NCBI RefSeq assembly: GCF_001483755.1
Contig: NZ_LQBK01000002.1
Location: 195,041-259,040 of the forward strand
Direction: 5' to 3'
Source of the DNA: Kocuria rosea subsp. polaris
GTDB lineage: Bacteria > Actinomycetota > Actinomycetes > Actinomycetales > Micrococcaceae
Length of the DNA stretch: 64,000 nucleotides
Positions within the stretch are counted from its first letter, which is position 1. Every line of letters begins with the position of its first letter. Under the pieces are notes generated by a model, which was not told the origin of the DNA, searched no databases, and was given only the letters and a program-made list of their open reading frames with translations. A program made the position numbers and the translations under genes. Below, in pieces: positions 17,610 through 25,984 of the stretch.

Positions 17610-18809
17610 ATGAGCGCACAGCGCACCGTTCTCAGCACCCAGGTCGGCATCGTGGGCGGCGGCCCGGCCGGGCTGATGCTCGCCCACCTGCTCGGCCGCG
17701 CCGGCATCGACAGCATCGTCGTCGAGAAGCGCGACAAGGACACCATCCACGCCACCCACCGGGCCGGCATCCTCGAGGCCCCGACCGTGCGGATGCTGGT
17801 CGAGGAGGGCGTCGACGGGCGCGTGCTCACCGAGGGCCACGAGCACGAGGGCACCGTGCTGCGCTTCCAGGGCGAGAGCCACCGCATCGACTTCAAGGAG
17901 CTCGTCGGCGAGTCCGTGTGGCTCTACCCGCAGAACGAGGTGTTCCTGGACCTGGCCGAGGCCCGCGAGCGCGACGGCGGGGACGTGCGCTGGTCGGTCA
18001 CCGGCACCGAGGTCCTGGACCTGACCACCGACCGGCCGGGCATCCGCTTCACCGACGCCGCGGGCGAGGACTTCGAGATCCGCTGCGAGGTCCTCGTGGG
18101 CGCCGACGGCTCGCAGAGCATCTGCCGCCGCGCGATCCCCGAGCAGGAGCGCACCGACAACTTCATCGAGTACCCCTTCGCCTGGTTCGGGATCCTCGCC
18201 GAGGCCCCGCCGAGCGCCCCGGAGCTCATCTACGCGAACTCCGAGCACGGCTTCGCCCTCGTCTCCCAGCGCAGCGACACCGTCCAGCGGATGTACTTCC
18301 AGTGCGACCCGGACGAGGACGTCGACGACTGGGACGAGGAGCGGATCTGGGCCGAGCTCCAGCGCCGCGTCGCGGGCCCCGACGGCCTGCGGCTCCAGGA
18401 GGGGCCCATCTTCGACAAGACGGTGCTGAAGTTCCGCTCCTACGTCTGCGAGCCCCTGCGCCACGGCAACCTGTTCCTCGTGGGCGACGCCGGCCACACG
18501 GTGCCCCCGACCGGGGCCAAGGGCCTGAACCTGGCGTTCTGCGACGTTCGCGTGCTCGCCCCGGCGCTCGTGGAGTTCTTCCGCTCCGGCGACGACTCCG
18601 GGCTGGCCGGGTACTCGGCCACGGCGCTGGAGCGCGTCTGGAAGGCCCAGAACTTCTCCTACTGGGCCACCCAGCTCATGCACACCCAGCCGGGGGAGAA
18701 CCCCTTCAACCAGAAGCGCCGGCACGGCGAGTTCAAGGCCATCACCGGCTCGGCGCGCGGGGCCGCCTACTTCGCGGAGTCCTACACGGGCTGGCCCGAC
18801 GACCGCTGA
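17610..18809 (+). CDS. pobA: 4-hydroxybenzoate 3-monooxygenase
   Basis: PobA is the FAD-dependent hydroxylase that converts 4-hydroxybenzoate to protocatechuate with NAD(P)H and O2. The 399-residue product has the Rossmann GGGPAG (16-21), the DG motif (VLVGADGSQS) and the second FAD motif LVGDAGHTVPPTGAKGLN (near 289-306), plus the substrate-region HGFALVSQRSDTVQRMYFQ, as in the Pseudomonas enzyme. AGGAG lies 5 nt before ATG. It feeds protocatechuate to the pca genes immediately downstream. Its own palindrome and a separate promoter region before pcaH suggest that it is a separate unit from pcaHGBDCFIJ. Confidence 0.95.
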   Translation: MSAQRTVLSTQVGIVGGGPAGLMLAHLLGRAGIDSIVVEKRDKDTIHATHRAGILEAPTVRMLVEEGVDGRVLTEGHEHEGTVLRFQGESHRIDFKELVGESVWLYPQNEVFLDLAEARERDGGDVRWSVTGTEVLDLTTDRPGIRFTDAAGEDFEIRCEVLVGADGSQSICRRAIPEQERTDNFIEYPFAWFGILAEAPPSAPELIYANSEHGFALVSQRSDTVQRMYFQCDPDEDVDDWDEERIWAELQRRVAGPDGLRLQEGPIFDKTVLKFRSYVCEPLRHGNLFLVGDAGHTVPPTGAKGLNLAFCDVRVLAPALVEFFRSGDDSGLAGYSATALERVWKAQNFSYWATQLMHTQPGENPFNQKRRHGEFKAITGSARGAAYFAESYTGWPDDR

Positions 18810-18842
18810 CGGCCGCGCCCGTCGACTGTGACCCCAGAATAA

Positions 18843-18891
18843 GTTCGCACAACGAACACATGTGCGAATGCTGCACCGGATGCGCTAGCCT
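18843..18891 (+). promoter_or_regulatory. pca operon promoter with overlapping IclR-type operator
   Basis: TTCGCACA (18844-18851) and TGTGCGAA (18861-18868) form a perfect 8-bp inverted repeat with a 9-bp spacer. Nested in it, GTTCG-N5-CGAAC (18843-18857) is a second dyad of IclR-site type. TAGCCT (18886-18891) is a good -10; a -35 at 17-bp spacing would be TGCGAA (18863-18868), inside the right half-site. The -35 is weak, as expected for a regulated promoter. A CGGAGA/TCTCCG hairpin (18892-18905) sits at the predicted start. Confidence 0.6.
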
Positions 18892-18976
18892 CGGAGAGTT
18901 CTCCGCGCAGGCGCCGATCACGGCGGGCGCGACGCCCGCCGGTGCGGCAGCCACCTCGCGACAAAGGAGCTGAACC

Positions 18977-19798
18977 ATGACCGACCAGGACCAGGGGACG
19001 GGGGAGGCCTTCGTGCACCTCACCCCGAAGGGACCCGACGACGCGGCCGACACGCAGGCCGACCTCGACCGCGAGATGGCGCAGGTCGCCGAGGACTACG
19101 CGGCGTCGGGGCGCACCGAGACGCAGCCGCGCCTGGACTACGCGCCCTACCGCAGCTCGATCCTGCGGCACCCCACCAAGGACCTGCACCACGCGGACCC
19201 CGAGACCATCGAGCTGCACGCCCCCGCCTTCGGCGAGCGGGACGTGCACCGGCTCGAGTCGGACCTGACCATCCAGTCGGGCGGGGAGCCCATCGGCGAG
19301 CGGATCAAGATCCGCGGCCGGGTCCTCGACGGCGACGGCCGGCCCGTGCGGAACCAGCTCGTGGAGATCTGGCAGGCCAACGCGGCCGGGCGCTACATCC
19401 ACAAGCGGGACCAGCACCCCGCGCCCATCGACCCGAACTTCACGGGCGTGGGCCGGTGCCTGACCGGCGACGACGGCTCCTATGAGTTCGTCACCATCAA
19501 GCCCGGACCGTACCCCTGGAAGAACCACCACAACGCCTGGCGGCCCGCGCACGTGCACTTCTCGCTGTTCGGCACGGACTTCACCCAGCGGATGATCACC
19601 CAGATGTACTTCCCCTCCGACCCGCTGTTCGCCCTGGACCCGATCTTCCAGTCCATCGTGGACCCGAAGGCCCGCGAACGGCTCGTGGCCCGGTACGACC
19701 ACGACACCTCGGAGCACGAGTGGCTGCTCGGCTACACGTGGGACATCGTGCTCAGCGGCTCGAACCGCACCTGGACGGAAGGCGACTCCAATGTCTGA
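18977..19798 (+). CDS. pcaH: Protocatechuate 3,4-dioxygenase beta subunit
   Basis: PcaH carries the catalytic Fe(III) and opens the protocatechuate ring to 3-carboxy-cis,cis-muconate. In the 273-residue product the iron ligands can be assigned as Tyr140 (GRYIHKRD), Tyr179 (GPYPW), His192 and His194 (AHVHF). Their spacing of 39, 13 and 2 equals that of the Pseudomonas putida ligands 408, 447, 460 and 462. AAAGGAG precedes the ATG. It is the first gene of the pcaHGBDCFIJ run, and its last 8 bp overlap pcaG, so the two subunits are translationally coupled. Confidence 0.97.
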   Translation: MTDQDQGTGEAFVHLTPKGPDDAADTQADLDREMAQVAEDYAASGRTETQPRLDYAPYRSSILRHPTKDLHHADPETIELHAPAFGERDVHRLESDLTIQSGGEPIGERIKIRGRVLDGDGRPVRNQLVEIWQANAAGRYIHKRDQHPAPIDPNFTGVGRCLTGDDGSYEFVTIKPGPYPWKNHHNAWRPAHVHFSLFGTDFTQRMITQMYFPSDPLFALDPIFQSIVDPKARERLVARYDHDTSEHEWLLGYTWDIVLSGSNRTWTEGDSNV

Positions 19799-20375
19799 GA
19801 CCCCGGCGAACCGCAGGCTCCCGGCCACCCCCGGCCAGACCATCGGGCCGTTCTTCGGCTACGCGCTGCCCTACGACAAGGGCGAGCTGCTCGTGCCGCT
19901 CGGGCACCCGCAGGCGGTGCGCCTGCACGGCACGGTCACCGACGGCCACGGCGAGCACGTGCCGGACGCGATGCTCGAGATCTGGCAGGCCGACGGCAAC
20001 GGCGACGTGCCCACCGCGACCGGCTCGCTCGTGCGCGACGGCTGGACCTTCACCGGCTTCGGCCGCGCGTCCGTGGACAACGAGGGCCACTACACCTTCA
20101 CCACCGTGGACCCGGGGCCGACCGAGCCCGGCAAGGCGCCGTTCATCACGCTGACGGTCTTCGCCCGCGGCCTGCTCAACCGGCTGTTCACCCGCATCTA
20201 CCTGCCGGAGGACACCGAGGCGCTGGCGAACGACCCGCTGCTGGGCTCGCTGCCCGAGGACCGGCGCCGCACGCTGATCGCCGAGCGCGAGGCCGACGGC
20301 TCCCTGCGCTTCGACGTCCGCATGCAGGGCCAGGACGAGACCGTCTTCCTCACCTACCCGAACCTCGAGCAGTGA
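19791..20375 (+). CDS. pcaG: Protocatechuate 3,4-dioxygenase alpha subunit
   Basis: PcaG is the non-iron partner of PcaH in the (alpha-beta-Fe) dioxygenase. The 194-residue product has the same fold signature (PGQTIGPFFGYALPYDKGELL, MLEIWQADGNGDV) but lacks the iron-binding Tyr/His set, as expected for alpha. The ATG at 19791 overlaps the end of pcaH by 8 bp. A 34-bp perfect palindrome follows 5 bp after the stop. Confidence 0.96.
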   Translation: MSETPANRRLPATPGQTIGPFFGYALPYDKGELLVPLGHPQAVRLHGTVTDGHGEHVPDAMLEIWQADGNGDVPTATGSLVRDGWTFTGFGRASVDNEGHYTFTTVDPGPTEPGKAPFITLTVFARGLLNRLFTRIYLPEDTEALANDPLLGSLPEDRRRTLIAEREADGSLRFDVRMQGQDETVFLTYPNLEQ

Positions 20376-20380
20376 CCCGC

Positions 20381-20414
20381 CCGTGCGGGAGCCCCGGCCG
20401 GGGCTCCCGCACGG
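20381..20414 (+). repeat. 34-bp perfect palindrome between pcaG and pcaB
   Basis: Every base from 20381 to 20397 is complementary to 20398-20414. The RNA would form a roughly 15-bp GC stem with a tight loop. There is no T tract. It lies inside the presumed operon, 49 bp before the pcaB start, so it could be a partial terminator or an mRNA-processing or stabilising element. Confidence 0.9.
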
Positions 20415-20463
20415 CACCGCCGACCACGACGCACGACCGGACGACCACCGAAGGAGGACGCGC

Positions 20464-21921
20464 ATGACCGACGCCGGGCTGCTCCGCCCCGGGGCCCACC
20501 GGGGCGACGCGCACACGGACGACACCGCCGTGCTCCAGGCGCTGCTCGACGTCGAGGCCGCCTGGGTCGCCGCGCAGGCGGACGCCGGGCTCGCCCCCCG
20601 CGCCGCCGCGGAGTCCGCCCGCGCGGCCGCCCGCGCCGCCGACTACGACGCCGGGGACATCGCCCGGCGCGCCGAGGGCGGCGGCAACCCGGTCATCCCG
20701 CTCCTCGCCGACTACCGGCGCCGGCTGGGGGAGCTCGACCCCGACGCCGTGCGCTTCGTGCACCGCGGCCTGACCAGCCAGGACGTCATGGACACCGCCA
20801 TGATGCTCCTGGTCCGGCGCGCCGCCGAGCCCCTGGGACGGCAGCTGTGCGGCACCGCGGACGCCCTGGCCCGGCTGGCGCAGACCCACCGCGGCACCCT
20901 CCAGGCCGCCCGCACCCTGACGCAGCACGCGCTGCCCACCACCTTCGGCCTCAAGGCCGCCGGCTGGCTCGCCGGACTGCAGGACCTCGAGGCGGACCTC
21001 GCCGGGCTCACCCGGCTGCCGGTGTCCTGGGGCGGGGCCGCCGGCACCCTCGCCGGGAGCATCGCGCTCTTCCCCGGCACGCCCGACGCCGCCGAGCAGG
21101 CCGTCGAGCTCGCCCGCCGCTGGGCCGGCGAGCTGGGGCTGAGCATGCCGGCGCACGTGTGGCACACCAGCAGGCGGCCGGTCCTGCGCACCGCGGAGAC
21201 CCTGGCCGCCGTCTGCGCGGCCCTGGGCCGGATCGCCAACGACGTGCTGCTCCTCTCCCGCCCCGAGCTCGGCGAGCTGCGCGAACCGGCCGCTGAGGGG
21301 CGCGGCGTGTCCTCCGCGATGCCCCAGAAGCAGAACCCGGTGCTCTCCGTGCTGCTCAAGCGCACCGCCCTGACCGCGCCCCAGCTCGTCGCCCAGCTCC
21401 ACCTCGCCGCCGCCCAGTACGTCGACGAGCGCCCCGACGGCGCGTGGCACACGGAGTGGCCGGCGCTGCGGGAGCTGGCCCGGCTCGCCGTGGCGGCGTC
21501 GTCGCACGCGGCCGAGCTCACGGCGGGCCTGACCGTGGACCTCGCCCGGATGCGGGCCAACCTGGACGCGTCCGGGCCCGCCGTGCTCGCCGAGCGGATC
21601 AGCGCGGCGCTCGCGCCGCTGCTGCCGCCCGCCGCCGACGGCGCCACGGGGAAGCAGCAGGTCCAGGCGGTCGTGCGCGAGCACGCGAGCGACCGGCAGG
21701 GCATGCTCGACGCCCTCGAGGGCCTCGCCGCGGGCACCCTCCTGGCGGACGGCACCCCCGTGGACCGGGGGGTCGTGACCCGGCTGCTCGACCCCGCCGG
21801 CTACCTCGGCGCCAACGACCTGCTGATCGACCGGGTGCTCGAGCGGCACGACCGGTCGGCGAACGATCCTTCGACCACGTCCGGCGGGTACGCCGGGACC
21901 AGCGCCAGGAGCACCGCATGA
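20464..21921 (+). CDS. pcaB: 3-carboxy-cis,cis-muconate cycloisomerase
   Basis: PcaB lactonises 3-carboxymuconate to 4-carboxymuconolactone. The 485-residue product belongs to the fumarase/aspartase superfamily; the signature loop GVSSAMPQKQNP is at about residues 281-292 and the first conserved region (FVHRGLTSQDVMDTA) near residue 98. GAAGGAGG precedes the ATG; an in-frame upstream start at 20383 would fall inside the palindrome. The stop overlaps the pcaD start (ATGA), indicating coupling. Confidence 0.95.
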   Translation: MTDAGLLRPGAHRGDAHTDDTAVLQALLDVEAAWVAAQADAGLAPRAAAESARAAARAADYDAGDIARRAEGGGNPVIPLLADYRRRLGELDPDAVRFVHRGLTSQDVMDTAMMLLVRRAAEPLGRQLCGTADALARLAQTHRGTLQAARTLTQHALPTTFGLKAAGWLAGLQDLEADLAGLTRLPVSWGGAAGTLAGSIALFPGTPDAAEQAVELARRWAGELGLSMPAHVWHTSRRPVLRTAETLAAVCAALGRIANDVLLLSRPELGELREPAAEGRGVSSAMPQKQNPVLSVLLKRTALTAPQLVAQLHLAAAQYVDERPDGAWHTEWPALRELARLAVAASSHAAELTAGLTVDLARMRANLDASGPAVLAERISAALAPLLPPAADGATGKQQVQAVVREHASDRQGMLDALEGLAAGTLLADGTPVDRGVVTRLLDPAGYLGANDLLIDRVLERHDRSANDPSTTSGGYAGTSARSTA

Positions 21922-22763
21922 GCGTCCCCGTCCTCACCCTCGTCGAGTTCGCCGACCGGCCGGCACCGTCCGCGCAGGCCCCGCTGCTGGTGCTCGGCCC
22001 CTCGCTGGGCACGTCCGTGACGTCGCTCTGGTCGGGCGTGGCCCGGCGGCTCGGGGCCGACGTGCGGGTGCTGGGCTGGGACCTGCCCGGGCACGGCGCC
22101 TCCGCACCCACCGACGAGCCGTTCACCGTGGCCGAGCTCGCCCGGGCGGTGCTGACGGCCGTGGACCGCCACCGCGCGGCGCCCAGGGCCGAGATCGAAC
22201 GACCGTTCTTCTACGCGGGCTGCTCGATCGGCGGGTGCGTGGGGCAGCAGCTGCTCCTCGACGCCCCGGAGCGGGTCCGCGCCGCCGCGCTGGTCGGCAC
22301 CGCCGCCCGGGTGGGGGAGCCCGGTGCCTGGGCGCAGCGTGCCGAGCTCGTGGCCGCGGCCGGCACCCCCACCCAGGTCGTGGGCTCCGCGCAGCGGTGG
22401 TTCGCCCCGGGCTTCATCGAGCGGGACGCGGCCACCACCACGGCCCTGCTGCACGACCTGCAGGGCGCGGACCGGTTCTCCTACGCCCGGGCCTGCGAGG
22501 CCCTCGCCGCCTTCGACGCGCACGCGGAGCCCGCCCCGGCCGACGTCCCCGTGCTCGCCGTGGTGGGCGCGCACGACGTCGCGACGCCGCCGGAGTCGGT
22601 GGCGCGGCTCGCGGAGGCGACCGGCGGGCGTCTCGTCGTCGTCGAGGGCGCCGGCCACCTGGTGCCCGCCGAGGCCCCGCAGGACGTGGCGCGGCTGCTG
22701 GACGAGCACTTCGGCCGGCAGGCCCCCACGACGACCACGACCCCCGAAGGAGCACGAGCATGA
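21918..22763 (+). CDS. pcaD: 3-oxoadipate enol-lactonase
   Basis: PcaD hydrolyses beta-ketoadipate enol-lactone to beta-ketoadipate. The 281-residue product is an alpha/beta hydrolase: nucleophile elbow GCSIGG with Ser103, acid Asp220 (VVGAHD) and His247 (GAGHLVP). In many actinobacteria PcaD is fused to PcaC as PcaL; here pcaC is a separate gene whose ATG overlaps the pcaD stop (ATGA). Its start overlaps pcaB in the same way. Confidence 0.94.
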   Translation: MSVPVLTLVEFADRPAPSAQAPLLVLGPSLGTSVTSLWSGVARRLGADVRVLGWDLPGHGASAPTDEPFTVAELARAVLTAVDRHRAAPRAEIERPFFYAGCSIGGCVGQQLLLDAPERVRAAALVGTAARVGEPGAWAQRAELVAAAGTPTQVVGSAQRWFAPGFIERDAATTTALLHDLQGADRFSYARACEALAAFDAHAEPAPADVPVLAVVGAHDVATPPESVARLAEATGGRLVVVEGAGHLVPAEAPQDVARLLDEHFGRQAPTTTTTPEGARA

Positions 22764-23167
22764 GCAGCAACCCCCGGCGCACCGAGCAGGAGGCGCACGC
22801 GGACGGCATGGCGGTGCGCCGCGAGGTGCTCTCCGACGCCCACGTGGACCGCGCCGAGGCCGGCAAGGACGCCTTCACCGCCGAGTTCCAGGACTTCATC
22901 TCCCGCTACGCGTGGGGCGAGATCTGGACCCGGCCGGGACTGGACCGGCGGATGCGCAGCGCCGTCACCCTGACCGCGCTGATCGCCGCCGGGCACTGGG
23001 AGGAGTTCGAGATGCACGTCCGCGCCGCCCTGCGCAACGGCCTGGAGCGGGACGAGATCAAGGAGATCCTGCTGCAGTCGGCGATCTACCTCTCCGTGCC
23101 CTCGGCCAACAACGCCTTCAAGCACGCCAAGCAGGTCCTCGACGCCCTCGACGCCGAGGGCGCCTGA
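22760..23167 (+). CDS. pcaC: 4-carboxymuconolactone decarboxylase
   Basis: PcaC decarboxylates 4-carboxymuconolactone to the enol-lactone used by PcaD. The 135-residue product has the AhpD-like CMD fold with the typical helix pair RMRSAVTLTALIAAGHWEEFEMHVRAAL and GLERDEIKEILLQSAIY. The ATG at 22760 overlaps the pcaD stop and has GAAGGAG 6 nt upstream. The separate PcaC contrasts with the PcaL fusion of other actinobacteria. Confidence 0.94.
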   Translation: MSSNPRRTEQEAHADGMAVRREVLSDAHVDRAEAGKDAFTAEFQDFISRYAWGEIWTRPGLDRRMRSAVTLTALIAAGHWEEFEMHVRAALRNGLERDEIKEILLQSAIYLSVPSANNAFKHAKQVLDALDAEGA

Positions 23168-23291
23168 GTCCTGCGCGGCCCCGCGCCGCGCCCCCGTGCC
23201 GGTCGCGCCCCGTGACCGACGCCCCACCACCCCGAGACCCCGGGACCCCGACCCCCGTGACCGACCTGCAACGACGCAAGTGAGGAACACC

Positions 23292-24485
23292 ATGACCCAG
23301 GCCTACATCTACGACGCCGTCCGCACGCCCTTCGGCCGCTTCGGCGGCGCCCTGGCGGGCGTGCGCCCCGACGACCTGGCCGCCCTCGTGGTCGGCGAGC
23401 AGCTCCGGCGCGCATCCGCGCTGGACCCCGCCGCGATCGACGAGGTCGTGCTCGGCAACGCCAACGGCGCCGGCGAGGAGAACCGCAACGTCGCCCGCAT
23501 GGCCACGCTGCTGGCCGGGCTCCCCGTGGAGCTGCCCGGCACCACCGTCAACCGGCTGTGCGGCTCCTCCCTGGACGCGGCGATCATCGCGTCCCGGCAG
23601 ATCGCCGCGGGCGAGGCCGACGTGATGCTCGTCGGCGGCGTCGAGTCCATGAGCCGGGCCCCCTGGGTGCTCCCGAAGACGGAGAAACCCTACCCGGCCG
23701 GCGACATGACCCTGGCCTCCACCACGCTGGGCTGGCGGCTCGTCAACCCGAGCATGAACTCCGCGTGGACCGTGTCCCTGGGGGAGGCCACCGAGCAGCT
23801 CGCCGAGCGGCACGGCATCACCCGCGACCGCATGGACGAGTTCGCGCACCGCTCCCACCAGCTCACCCAGCAGGCCTGGGACGAGGGCTTCTACGCGGAC
23901 CTCACCGTCCAGGTCCCCGGCACCGAGCTGACCCAGGACGAGTCAGTCCGCGCGTCCTCGACCGTCGAGAAGCTGGGCGGGCTCAGGACCGTCTTCCGCT
24001 CGGCGGAGCAGGGCGGCACCGTCACCGCCGGCAACGCCTCGCCGCTCAACGACGGCGCCTCCGCCGCCCTGCTGGGCTCCGAGAAGGCCGCCGAGCTGAC
24101 CGGCCTGCAGCCCCTCGCCCGCATCGCCGGCCGGGGCGCGGCCGCCAACGAGCCGCAGTTCTTCGGCTTCGCCCCGGTCGAGGCCGCGAACCTCGCCCTG
24201 CGGCGCGCCGGGATCGGCTGGGACGACGTCGCCGCCGTCGAGCTCAACGAGGCCTTCGCCGCTCAGTCCCTCGCGTGCGTCGACGCCTGGGGGATCGACC
24301 CGGGAATCGTCAACCGGCACGGCGGCGCCATCGCCATCGGCCACCCCCTCGGGGCCTCCGGGACCCGCATCCTCGGCACGCTCGCGCGGTCCCTGCAGGC
24401 CTCCGGGCAGCGCTGGGGCGTCGCGGCCATCTGCATCGGCGTGGGCCAGGGCCTCGCCGTCGTGCTCGAGAACGAGAACGCCTGA
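23292..24485 (+). CDS. pcaF: Beta-ketoadipyl-CoA thiolase
   Basis: PcaF cleaves 3-oxoadipyl-CoA with CoA into succinyl-CoA and acetyl-CoA. The 397-residue thiolase has the acyl-binding Cys90 (NRLCGSS), His351 (IAIGHPLGASG) and proton-donor Cys381 (ICIGVGQG). The ATG at 23292 gives MTQAYIYDAVRTPFGRFGG, the usual start; the longer frame from 23196 lacks support. pcaF precedes pcaIJ, although PcaIJ acts before it. A general acetyl-CoA acetyltransferase is the alternative, but the context is decisive. Confidence 0.93.
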   Translation: MTQAYIYDAVRTPFGRFGGALAGVRPDDLAALVVGEQLRRASALDPAAIDEVVLGNANGAGEENRNVARMATLLAGLPVELPGTTVNRLCGSSLDAAIIASRQIAAGEADVMLVGGVESMSRAPWVLPKTEKPYPAGDMTLASTTLGWRLVNPSMNSAWTVSLGEATEQLAERHGITRDRMDEFAHRSHQLTQQAWDEGFYADLTVQVPGTELTQDESVRASSTVEKLGGLRTVFRSAEQGGTVTAGNASPLNDGASAALLGSEKAAELTGLQPLARIAGRGAAANEPQFFGFAPVEAANLALRRAGIGWDDVAAVELNEAFAAQSLACVDAWGIDPGIVNRHGGAIAIGHPLGASGTRILGTLARSLQASGQRWGVAAICIGVGQGLAVVLENENA

Positions 24486-24535
24486 GACCCGCGAGGGACC
24501 CGGGCGAAGAAGACCACCGAAGAGAGGCACAACGC

Positions 24536-25228
24536 ATGCTGAACATCGCAGACAGCTGCGCGCAGGCCGTGGCCCCGATCCACGACGGCGCGACCGTCAT
24601 GATCGGCGGCTTCGGCGTGGCCGGCCAGCCCGTCGAGCTCATCGACGCGCTGATCGACCACGGCGCCACCGACCTGACGGTCGTGAACAACAACGCCGGC
24701 AACGGCGACGTGGGCCTGGCCCGGCTGATCCAGCTGGGGCGCGTGCAGAAGATCATCTGCTCCTTCCCGCGCCAGTCCGACTCGTGGCACTTCGACGAGA
24801 AGTACCGGGCCGGGCAGATCGAGCTCGAGGTCGTCCCCCAGGGCAACCTCGCCGAGCGCATCCGCGCCGCCGGCGCCGGCATCGGGGCGTTCTTCACCCC
24901 CACCGGCTACGGCACCCCGCTCGCCGAGGGCAAGGAGGTCCGCGAGATCGACGGCCGCCACTACGTCCTGGAGCATCCCATCAAGGCCGACTTCGCCCTG
25001 ACCAAGGCGCACGTCGCGGACCGGGCGGGCAACCTCGTGTACCGCAAGACGGCGCGCAACTTCGGCCCCATCATGGCCGCCGCGGCCGCCACCTCCATCG
25101 TGCAGGTCGCGGAGCTCGTGGAGCGCGGCGGGCTGGACCCCGAGGTCGTCGTGACCCCGGGCATCTACGTGGACACCGTCGTGCGGATCGACGCGCCGGC
25201 CCAGACCGACCCCCGAGAGGAGCTCTGA
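24536..25228 (+). CDS. pcaI: 3-oxoadipate CoA-transferase subunit A
   Basis: PcaI, with PcaJ, moves CoA from succinyl-CoA to beta-ketoadipate. The 230-residue subunit has the CoA-transferase type I signature GATVMIGGFGVAGQPVELI near residues 19-37 and the A-subunit motif GKEVREIDGRHYVLE. AGAGAGGCA precedes the ATG at 24536. pcaJ starts 1 bp after the stop. Confidence 0.95.
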   Translation: MLNIADSCAQAVAPIHDGATVMIGGFGVAGQPVELIDALIDHGATDLTVVNNNAGNGDVGLARLIQLGRVQKIICSFPRQSDSWHFDEKYRAGQIELEVVPQGNLAERIRAAGAGIGAFFTPTGYGTPLAEGKEVREIDGRHYVLEHPIKADFALTKAHVADRAGNLVYRKTARNFGPIMAAAAATSIVQVAELVERGGLDPEVVVTPGIYVDTVVRIDAPAQTDPREEL

Positions 25229-25229
25229 C

Positions 25230-25907
25230 ATGAGCGAGAACACCGTGGACGTCGTGCCCATGACGTCCGAGACCCCGCTCGCCCCGGAGGAGCTGGCCCG
25301 CCTGGTGGCCCGCGACATCCCGGCCGGCTCCTACGTCAACCTCGGCATCGGCCAGCCGACCCTGGTCTCCAACTACCTGACCGCCGAGGACGACGTCACC
25401 CTGCACACCGAGAACGGCATGCTCGGCATGGGCCCCGAGGCCCACGGCGACGAGGTCGACGCCGACCTCATCAACGCGGGCAAGATCCCCGTGGTCGAGA
25501 CGCCGGGCTGCTCGTACTTCCACCACGCGGACTCCTTCGCCATGATGCGCGGCGGGCACCTCGACTGCTGCGTGCTCGGCGCGTTCCAGGTGGACCGGAA
25601 GGGCAACCTCGCCAACTGGCACACGGGCAAGCCGGACGCGATCCCCGCGGTGGGCGGGGCCATGGACCTGGCCACCGGTGCGAAGATGACGTTCGTGATG
25701 ATGTCCCTGCAGACCAAGAAGGGGCAGTCGAAGCTCGTGGAGCAGTGCACCATGCCGCTCACCGGCGTGGGCTGCGTCTCGCGGATCTACACCGACCAGG
25801 CCGTGTTCCTCATCGAGGAGGACGGCGTCTCGGTGCGCGAGACCTTCGGGACGAGCTTTGAGGAGCTCCGGCAGATCGTCGACGTCCCGCTGCGGCCCGC
25901 CCGCTGA
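25230..25907 (+). CDS. pcaJ: 3-oxoadipate CoA-transferase subunit B
   Basis: PcaJ contributes the catalytic glutamate: Glu61 in the SENG-type motif (here TENGMLG), preceded by [11 protein letters not shown]. The 225-residue length is normal. GAGAGGAG lies at the end of pcaI, just upstream of the ATG. It is the last enzyme gene of the operon; the pcaR-type gene starts 77 bp later. Confidence 0.95.
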   Translation: MSENTVDVVPMTSETPLAPEELARLVARDIPAGSYVNLGIGQPTLVSNYLTAEDDVTLHTENGMLGMGPEAHGDEVDADLINAGKIPVVETPGCSYFHHADSFAMMRGGHLDCCVLGAFQVDRKGNLANWHTGKPDAIPAVGGAMDLATGAKMTFVMMSLQTKKGQSKLVEQCTMPLTGVGCVSRIYTDQAVFLIEEDGVSVRETFGTSFEELRQIVDVPLRPAR

Positions 25908-25984
25908 GCACCGCACCGACCCGGGGGGAGCGGCGGCCGGCACCGGCCGCCGCGCCCCCGGACGAGGCCCACAGGAGGCCACCG

